Assembly: GCA_937884235.1 (NCBI GenBank)
Contig: CALGBT010000441.1
Span: 1 to 8,156 of the forward strand
From: an uncultured Pseudomonadota bacterium
GTDB taxonomy: Bacteria > Myxococcota_A > UBA9042 > CAIXZC01
DNA length: 8,156 bases
Direction of reading: 5' to 3'
Shown: positions 1 to 5,294 of the stretch, piece after piece
How positions within the stretch are numbered: the stretch's first letter is position 1
Layout: each line of letters opens with the position of its first letter
The notes under the pieces: model-generated
Told to the model about the DNA's origin: nothing
Database searches by the model: none
The model's input: the letters and a program-made list of their open reading frames with translations, nothing else
Translations under genes and position numbers: made by a program

Positions 1-61
1 AGTCCTCCATTGGCAACCACATGAGGTTACCACGCTGGACAGAAGCAGTTCAAGGGGCTGC

Positions 62-100
62 GGTGCACGTAGTCAAAGGGCGCGACGTAGTCATGGTGCA
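62..100. repeat. Short direct repeats downstream of the large gene
   Basis: ACGTAGTCA occurs at 67-75 and 85-93 (18 bp apart), flanked by GGTGCA at 62-67 and 95-100. They lie 61-99 bases past the stop of the large gene. They may be chance or a relic of coding repeats; no function is apparent. Confidence 0.35.
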
Positions 101-121
101 GGGGGGAATGCGCCTGATTTC

Positions 122-135
122 GGGAGGGCACTCCC
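122..135 (-). terminator. Weak hairpin just after the large gene
   Basis: On the minus strand GGGAG, a four-base loop and CTCCC begin about 25 bases past the TAG stop. The stem is only 5 bp and no T-run follows, so it is a poor candidate for an intrinsic terminator. Confidence 0.15.
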
Positions 136-160
136 AGCCGTTGCTTCCTGTCTTCTGCCC

Positions 161-3100
161 CTACGGACAGCTCTGGTACTTGCATAGGCCGCCGCAACAA
201 ACGTACTCGGGATTCGCACATAGGAACTGACCGTTGAGGTAGGAGAGGTTGACGACGGTTGGTGTGCTCGGCTTGCACCAGGCACAATCGTTAGCGCCTG
301 CAGAGACGCACCCGCTGGGATAGTTTCCACCCTCTCCCCAGAGACAGTAGCCATCCTTCACTTCAAAATCGCAGGTGCCGTCGGGTAGGCAACTGTCCAC
401 CGTGCAACTGTGACCGTCATTGCAGCTTCCACAAGTGCCGCCACAGCCATCGTCCCCGCATGCCTTGTCAACACAAGCAGGCTCGCAGGCCAAGGGACGA
501 AGACAGCGGGCACCGATGGTGGCACCTTCGTAGTCGGGCTGGCCCTTTTCTCTACGCGCGGTGCGAACTTGGTCGCTGTCAAAAGCTCCCCCGGTGGTAA
601 CGCGATTTGTGCCAACTGGGTCGAGCCAGGCGGAGCCATCCGGTGGGGCTCCGTTGTAGTTGTCATGGTACCAGTCTGCAGTCCATTCCCACAGATTACC
701 TCCCATATCCAGAGCTCCACACCAGGCGGCCCCTGCAAGCAGGGAGCCGGCCGGCCAGGTGCCCCCCTGGCCACAGCCGAAGCCTTCCACGTTACCCTCA
801 TCGTTAAGTACTGCCAGCCCGTTTTCGCAGGTCGGCTCCGGGGAATCACCCCATGGGTATATCCGGTGGGTAGGCCCCGAGGCGGCCAATTTCCACTCGG
901 CCTCGGTGGGCAGGCGGCCCCAGGGGGCCAGCCAGGCGCAGAAGTCTCCAGCCTGATGCCAATTCAGGCCGTTTTGTGGATGGTACCTACGCCCATTCGC
1001 CGACGAGTTAGTACCCCAAGCGTAGCCAGAATCGGCGGTGGAAGGGGCAGTGCACAGGTTCGGGCTAGCCTCCCTGCAAGCTTCGTACTGCTCGACCAGC
1101 ACCTCATTCTTGCCGATGAGATAGCCCTTCTCAATGGCAACCGGGTGAATTGGCCGCTCGTCGTCAGGACCGCCCTCTGCCACCGGACCGCCCATCTCAA
1201 AACTGTCTGGCGGGACGTATATCCACGCATCCCATTTCTGGTGCCCAGAAGTGTCCAGGTTGGCGTACTCGCAATGGTGTTGGCGGTTGCAGTAGGTGAA
1301 GTAGCCGGCGAGCACCGGACAATCCACACCCCCACAATTGGTGGCCGGAACGGGGCGGACGCAGCGCACGCCGTTGCCGCCGCCAAAATCTGTCGGCCAG
1401 GTAGAGTTACGTTTGGCGGTCCTCATGTTGGCGGCCCCGTGGTCAAATCCGCCCCCTCGTATGATCCTCTTCGTGCCAGGTGGGGAGACCCATGGTTCGC
1501 CGCTGGCGGGGGCATCGGCGTAGCTGTCGTGGCGCCAATCCTCGCACCACTCCCAAAGGTTGCCCGTCATGTCTAGTGCCCCGCACCGTGACAGTCCTGC
1601 CAACTTGGAGCCTACAGGCCAGGTGCCTCCCGACGAACACCCGTATCCGCCGTCATTGAATACGGCAGTGTCATTGGAGCAACTCGGCTCAGGCTCGTCG
1701 CCCCAAGGGTATTTCGTGTGGGCGGTGCCGGTTGCTGCATACTCCCACTCTGCTTCGCTTGGTAGGCGGCCGCCAGGGGCCACCCATTGGCAGAAGTCCT
1801 TTGCCTGCTGCCAGGTGACGCCATTTTGCGGATGATTGATACGCTCGTGGAAGATGTTACTCCCATCATTTGGGTCCACGCCATCTTCCCAGTAGTTGGT
1901 TCCCCAGCCGCTGCCGGTCCAATCTGCTGTCGAGGGGGTAGAGCAGGCATCCGGGTCCTCACCATTGCATGCCTGATATTGTTGAACAACTGTCTCATAC
2001 TTGGCGATCATGAATCCGGCGTCGAAAGTGACCATGTGTACCGGGGTTTCATCCTCGCTGCCGCCTTCACCCACGGAACCCATCTCAAAGCTCGCCGGGG
2101 GCACATAGATCCAAACGTCCCACTGATGCCAGTCCTCGGTAGGCTCGGTGCGGGTGTACTCGCAGTGATTTCTGGTGTTGCAGGCCTTGTTGTAGCCGGC
2201 AAGATCCGGACACTCGTCGATGACACATGGGCACTCGCCGCAGTCCACCTCGCAGGTCTGGCAACTCTCTTGGGGTTGGCAGATGCCATCACCACAGGGG
2301 GCCAAGGTTCGCGCTAGGCGGAAGCCCACGGTGTGGCTGCTGTTGTTGGGCGTAACAAATGTCCGCACGGCAGAGCGGAGATGGCTGGCGTTGTAGCTCC
2401 ACGCTCCGCCACGGGCCACACGAGCGTAATTGCCAGTGCCAATAGGATCGAGCCAGGGGTCGTCGGGCAAGCCCAAGGAGTAGGCCGCGTATGAATCCCA
2501 GACCCATTCGAAGAGGTTACCGTGGACATCCTTGAGCCCCCAGGCGTTGGCTGACTTCTGGCCCACGGGCTTGGCCCCATTGGGGTCGTTGTTGGCACAG
2601 TACCAGCCAACGGCAGTAAGATGATATGGCTTCGCACAGGCCTTGTGGGCATCATCGAGGTCGTTGCCATTGCTGAACGCGGTGACCGTTCCTGCTCGGG
2701 TCGCGTATTCCCATTCCGCCTCGGTAGGCAGGCGGTATCCCTGGCAGTCATAGGCACTGTCAACTCCCTCTCTCAGCACCACTTCAGCATTGACGATGCC
2801 GCCCTGAGAGGCGTTCAAGCAGCTAAGATAGTAGTGGGATGAGAGGGTGATTCCGTTTCCACATTCCACTTCGCCTGTGAACTCATAGCATGGCGAGAGT
2901 CCAGCATCCTTAGACAGCCAGTTGGCATACGCCACGGCGTCGAAGAAGGAGATGCTGTCCACCGCATTGCCGTCGCCCTCAGAGGATGTGCCAGGATTCC
3001 AGCCCCCAAAGGCCGACTTGAAATCTCCCTGCGTCACCTCTGTAGTCTGCATTTCGAAGCGCCGGGTCAGTGACACGTATGTCAAGGGCTCGTCATCCTG

Positions 3101-4750
3101 GCGACCGACCTCTGCTATGGAATTGCCGTTGCCATCGCCGGCACATCCGCCACCGATGTAGCCAATGGGGCAGGGGCCGCCGTCGGGGCTGCCCATCCAG
3201 AAACTACTGGGGTTGATGGGTACAAATCCTTCGGAAACGGTGCACGTGCCACAGTCCTCAGGGCAAGTCACGCAAGTTTCCTGGTCCTCCTCGCTACACA
3301 CCTCGTTGCCACATTTCTCCACGCACTGGCCAGAATTGCATTGTCCAATTCCACCGTCGCAGTCTGTGCCGTCCGGCGTCTTGGTTTCCTCGCACTCACC
3401 GGTGCCCGGGTTGCATGCATAGGTCGCACATTCCGTATCGTCCTTACAGCTCGTGGCAAGTCCGGGGGCGCACTCGCCTCCCAGGCACTGATCGCTGGTG
3501 GTACATGCGTTCTCGTCACTGCACTCACTTCCGTCGTCCGCCGGCATGTCGCACTCTCCCGTGAGAGGGTTGCACTCTGCCTTTATGCACTGGGGGACGT
3601 TTGAGCAACTGACGGCCAGGCCCTCTTCGCATTGGCCTGCAACGCAGCTTTCCAGTCCATTGCACAGATTCTCGTCGTCGCAGATTCCGCAGTCACCACC
3701 GCAACCATCGTCGCTGCACTCCTTGCCATCGCAGTTTGGCTGGCAGATGCAGAAACCTTCCACGCACTCGTCCTGAGGGCCAGTACATACCTCGCAGATT
3801 CCCGGCTGGTCTGGGCAACCGCCATCACCGCAGTCCAACCCGTCACAGTTCGGCTGGCAGACACACTGTCCATCTGCACACTCATCCTGGTCGCCTAGGC
3901 AGGTGCCGCATTCGCCGTCACAACCATCCGAACCGCAGGACTTGCCGTCACAATCCGGTGTGCAAATGCACGTTCCATCGATGCATTCGCTTTGCTTGGG
4001 GCATGTTCCACATACGTCGTTGCAGCCGTCGTCGCCGCACTCCAATCCATCACAAGCTGGCTGGCACTCGCAGATGCCTTCGACGCAGACTTCCTGAAGA
4101 CCCTCACATGTGCCGCAATCTTTCCAGCAGCCGTCGCTGCCGCAGTCCTTGTTGGTGCAGTCAGATTCGCAGCACTCTAGCGGGAGGTCGCCCTCCGGAT
4201 CTTCGCCTTCCCCACCACACTTGTATTTGCCGCTATCCCAGCCGCAGGTGTTGAGAGGAGCATCGTTGTCGTCGCAGTTGTAGCCTTCCAAAGCGCCGTC
4301 ATCGTCACACCACAACCAGACGTTGCCTGAACAGCAGCCGAAATCCTTGAGGCCATCTTTGCAGAAATTCGGATGGCAGCTTCCTGCGGCACAAAGCAGA
4401 TATTGGCCGCAGTCGCCGCAGCTCCCACCGCACCCGTCGTCCCCGCACTTAGCCGCCCCGCAATCTGGCACACACTCCACATCCTTCGACGTCTCATGGG
4501 CATCGCCCGCGTCCTGGACCTCTGTCGCGGTAAGGTCCACCGCATCGGCTTTCGTGTCCATAAGATCGCCTATGTCCAGACGGGCTAAGTCAACGGCGCG
4601 CACATCGCCGGTGCCATCGGCACTCTGTCGCCCGTCCCCATCCGACCTGCCATCCCCGCCCCGCGCATCCGGGACCCAAGGGTCAGGCTGCGCTACGCAC
4701 GCAGCCATCAGCAATCCACCTGCCAGCACCACCAGGGCTTGATTTCTCAC
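161..4750 (-). CDS. Cysteine-rich lipoprotein with three FGE-sulfatase-like domains
   Basis: Predicted outer-membrane or surface lipoprotein of 1,529 residues, stop TAG. I chose the GTG at 4748-4750 because GGAGG lies 6 bases upstream and it puts a short signal peptide (RNQALVVLAGGLLMAAC) at the N-terminus; an in-frame ATG at 4846 adds 32 residues with no signal-peptide character. Lipid-modified Cys is residue 18; Val at +2 argues against inner-membrane retention. Then an Asp/Gly-rich linker (19-92), a cysteine-rich block (93-503), FGE-like domain 1 (507-817), a CGDGIC-type linker, FGE-like domain 2 (878-1135), domain 3 (1174-1419) and a cysteine-rich cap (1421-1529). Family hallmarks are RLPTEAEWEY, GNLFEW/GNLWEW, RGGAW and GFRLAR. 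All three domains lack the two catalytic cysteines of true FGE, and no EgtB-type HxxxHxE motif is seen. Enzymatic sulfatase activation is therefore unlikely; binding or adhesion is inferred. Automatic annotation would probably say SUMF1/EgtB/PvdO family protein. Confidence 0.93.
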   Translation of the reverse strand: MRNQALVVLAGGLLMAACVAQPDPWVPDARGGDGRSDGDGRQSADGTGDVRAVDLARLDIGDLMDTKADAVDLTATEVQDAGDAHETSKDVECVPDCGAAKCGDDGCGGSCGDCGQYLLCAAGSCHPNFCKDGLKDFGCCSGNVWLWCDDDGALEGYNCDDNDAPLNTCGWDSGKYKCGGEGEDPEGDLPLECCESDCTNKDCGSDGCWKDCGTCEGLQEVCVEGICECQPACDGLECGDDGCNDVCGTCPKQSECIDGTCICTPDCDGKSCGSDGCDGECGTCLGDQDECADGQCVCQPNCDGLDCGDGGCPDQPGICEVCTGPQDECVEGFCICQPNCDGKECSDDGCGGDCGICDDENLCNGLESCVAGQCEEGLAVSCSNVPQCIKAECNPLTGECDMPADDGSECSDENACTTSDQCLGGECAPGLATSCKDDTECATYACNPGTGECEETKTPDGTDCDGGIGQCNSGQCVEKCGNEVCSEEDQETCVTCPEDCGTCTVSEGFVPINPSSFWMGSPDGGPCPIGYIGGGCAGDGNGNSIAEVGRQDDEPLTYVSLTRRFEMQTTEVTQGDFKSAFGGWNPGTSSEGDGNAVDSISFFDAVAYANWLSKDAGLSPCYEFTGEVECGNGITLSSHYYLSCLNASQGGIVNAEVVLREGVDSAYDCQGYRLPTEAEWEYATRAGTVTAFSNGNDLDDAHKACAKPYHLTAVGWYCANNDPNGAKPVGQKSANAWGLKDVHGNLFEWVWDSYAAYSLGLPDDPWLDPIGTGNYARVARGGAWSYNASHLRSAVRTFVTPNNSSHTVGFRLARTLAPCGDGICQPQESCQTCEVDCGECPCVIDECPDLAGYNKACNTRNHCEYTRTEPTEDWHQWDVWIYVPPASFEMGSVGEGGSEDETPVHMVTFDAGFMIAKYETVVQQYQACNGEDPDACSTPSTADWTGSGWGTNYWEDGVDPNDGSNIFHERINHPQNGVTWQQAKDFCQWVAPGGRLPSEAEWEYAATGTAHTKYPWGDEPEPSCSNDTAVFNDGGYGCSSGGTWPVGSKLAGLSRCGALDMTGNLWEWCEDWRHDSYADAPASGEPWVSPPGTKRIIRGGGFDHGAANMRTAKRNSTWPTDFGGGNGVRCVRPVPATNCGGVDCPVLAGYFTYCNRQHHCEYANLDTSGHQKWDAWIYVPPDSFEMGGPVAEGGPDDERPIHPVAIEKGYLIGKNEVLVEQYEACREASPNLCTAPSTADSGYAWGTNSSANGRRYHPQNGLNWHQAGDFCAWLAPWGRLPTEAEWKLAASGPTHRIYPWGDSPEPTCENGLAVLNDEGNVEGFGCGQGGTWPAGSLLAGAAWCGALDMGGNLWEWTADWYHDNYNGAPPDGSAWLDPVGTNRVTTGGAFDSDQVRTARREKGQPDYEGATIGARCLRPLACEPACVDKACGDDGCGGTCGSCNDGHSCTVDSCLPDGTCDFEVKDGYCLWGEGGNYPSGCVSAGANDCAWCKPSTPTVVNLSYLNGQFLCANPEYVCCGGLCKYQSCP
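494..1321 (-). repeat. Repeat unit B: cysteine linker plus FGE-like domain 3
   Basis: Protein residues 1144-1419. It opens with CPVLAGYFTYCNRQHHCEY, continues WIYVPPDSFEMG, and carries GRLPTEAEWKLAASG (1278-1292), YPWGDSPEP, LDMGGNLWEW (1347-1356) and TGGAFDS (1386-1392), ending IGARCLRPL. It is shorter than unit A: the loop after PSTAD is reduced, and residues after TGGAFD are lost in the region where true FGE has its catalytic cysteines. Seven domain cysteines match unit A; the Cys after GNLWEW in A is Thr here. Confidence 0.85.
1346..2212 (-). repeat. Repeat unit A: cysteine linker plus FGE-like domain 2
   Basis: Protein residues 847-1135. It opens with CPDLAGYNKACNTRNHCEY, continues WIYVPPASFEMG, and carries GRLPSEAEWEYAATG (994-1008), YPWGDEPEP, LDMTGNLWEW (1059-1068) and RGGGFDH (1098-1104), ending NGVRCVR. 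The same order of motifs recurs 297 residues later in unit B, which marks an internal duplication of linker plus domain together. Confidence 0.85.
3242..4474 (-). repeat. Cysteine-rich block of the large lipoprotein (residues 93-503)
   Basis: By my count this stretch holds 78 cysteines in about 411 residues. It begins and continues with CxPxC-xxxxCGxDGCxxxCGxC modules, then changes near residue 360 to a different spacing with NACTTSDQCLGGEC-like units, and ends with a CxxxVCSEEDQETCVTCPEDCG-type module just before FGE-like domain 1. Such arrays are common in exported proteins of myxobacteria and relatives, where they are probably disulfide-bonded stalks or spacers; the disulfide pattern is not visible from sequence. 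Confidence 0.85.
3662..4174 (-). repeat. Five tandem CGxDGC cysteine modules (residues 193-363)
   Basis: Consecutive units start at residues 193, 229, 263, 298 and 336, a period of about 34-38 residues. The shared pattern is CxPxCDGxxCGxDGCxxxCG, then a Cys, about five residues, CxxGxC. The fourth unit has a few extra residues before its CEVC; the fifth has Ser for Gly in CSDDGC. A related unit lies at residues 93-125 and another caps the protein at 1422-1443. The units differ in DNA sequence, so this is an old, diverged array. Confidence 0.85.
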
Positions 4751-4756
4751 TCCATT

Positions 4757-4761
4757 CCTCC
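4757..4761 (-). promoter_or_regulatory. Ribosome binding site for the large lipoprotein
   Basis: GGAGG on the minus strand, six bases before the GTG at 4750. It decides the start against the in-frame ATG at 4846. Confidence 0.75.
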
Positions 4762-4777
4762 ATGTTCGACTGCGCCC

Positions 4778-4786
4778 ATAGTAGCA
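4778..4786 (-). promoter_or_regulatory. Possible extended -10 promoter for the large lipoprotein
   Basis: The minus strand reads TGCTACTAT, an extended -10 shape (TGn plus a hexamer matching TATAAT at 4 of 6). Transcription would start near 4771, leaving a leader of about 20 bases that holds the ribosome binding site. No good -35 box is visible. Short motif, so tentative. Confidence 0.3.
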
Positions 4787-4932
4787 GTTTGCAGTCGCTG
4801 GGAAAAGGGGGTAGTAACGGGAGAAATCCTCACGCATCTTTGCCATGCTAGATTGGCTCTACCCAACGTATGCTCGGAACGGCGTGCGTGGTTCCGTGGC
4901 TTTGCCTTTGTGCTCGGCAGTGCTGATCGCTT

Positions 4933-4948
4933 GTTCCCCGGGGGGAAC
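4933..4948. repeat. GC-rich inverted repeat with 7-bp arms
   Basis: GTTCCCC and GGGGAAC flank a two-base GG centre. The arms are perfect and the hairpin loop would be too small to be stable, so a site for a dimeric DNA-binding protein is a better reading than an RNA hairpin. It lies about 185 bp before the GTG of the large gene. No T-run follows on either strand. Confidence 0.5.
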
Positions 4949-4996
4949 GAGCGGGGAGTAATGGGGCGACGCTCCGCACTTGTTTGCAGGGACGTC

Positions 4997-5052
4997 CACG
5001 GTACATCGGCTCGGGTGGTTCGCTATCTGACCGGGTGGTCCGATGTGCCGTG
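4997..5052. repeat. Long inverted repeat enclosing a direct repeat
   Basis: Left arm CACGGTACATCGG (4997-5009) and right arm CCGATGTGCCGTG (5040-5052) pair at 12 of 13 positions around a 30-bp spacer. The spacer holds CGGGTGGT twice (5012-5019 and 5032-5039), 20 bp apart. The one mismatch would be a U-G wobble in a plus-strand transcript and a C-A mismatch in a minus-strand one. Function unknown. Confidence 0.6.
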
Positions 5053-5102
5053 TAGACCAACGGCAGTGACGTGGTCAAGGCCAACTAGCGACCCATTCGA
5101 CT

Positions 5103-5129
5103 CGGCTCTGCCTCGCTCAGGGCAGGCCG
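5103..5129. repeat. Bulged 9-bp hairpin
   Basis: CGGC, a bulged T, CTGCC, an 8-base loop, then GGCAGGCCG. It lies about 170 bases past the stop of the Lcl/DUF1566 gene, but no T-run follows on the minus strand, so it is at best a 3'-end stabilising stem and not a clear terminator. Confidence 0.3.
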
Positions 5130-5294
5130 TTAACCTTGGCAAGGACCAGCCTCAAACCACCGCAAGCCCGGATTCTAGGACGCTATTGTTGAAGTTGTAG
5201 CCGAATCCCATGGTCCGTTGCGACCCTGAAACGCCGTGTTTGCGCCGTTGTGTCCGGTGAAAGTGTACTCGCCTGGCGCTCAGCGACGAGCGTA

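Larger units (their letters stand above)
4751..5294. other. Intergenic region without a convincing gene
   Basis: This 544-bp gap separates the stop of the Lcl/DUF1566 gene from the start of the large gene. A plus-strand frame covers 4739-5200, but it resembles no family I know, has no ribosome binding site that I see, and overlaps the start of the large gene. The gap is rich in inverted repeats and has no hairpin followed by a T-run, so I see no classical intrinsic terminator for the upstream gene. Confidence 0.6.

Noticed and set aside
1..22. Start of a minus-strand gene at the left edge (ATG at 22, MWLPMED).
   Set aside because: Only seven codons are visible and no ribosome binding site precedes it.
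410..1576. Long plus-strand open frame (388 codons) antisense to the large gene.
   Set aside because: It lies wholly opposite the FGE-like domains 2 and 3, whose motifs prove the minus strand is coding; it is a GC-driven shadow frame.
4751..4846. N-terminal extension of the large protein to the ATG at 4846.
   Set aside because: The extra 32 residues would put a long polar stretch ahead of the lipoprotein signal, and the GTG at 4750 has GGAGG at ideal spacing.
4739..5200. Plus-strand open frame of about 153 codons over the gap.
   Set aside because: It overlaps the 5' end and the likely promoter of the large gene, shows no ribosome binding site I can see, and its translation resembles no known protein and has no regular features.
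5160..5294. Possible remnant of a second Lcl/DUF1566 tail after the stop at 5295 (a minus-strand frame reads MGFGYNFNNSVLES).
   Set aside because: The likeness to a domain end is limited to a few residues (FGY), the frame is short, and the adjoining sequence does not continue the domain.
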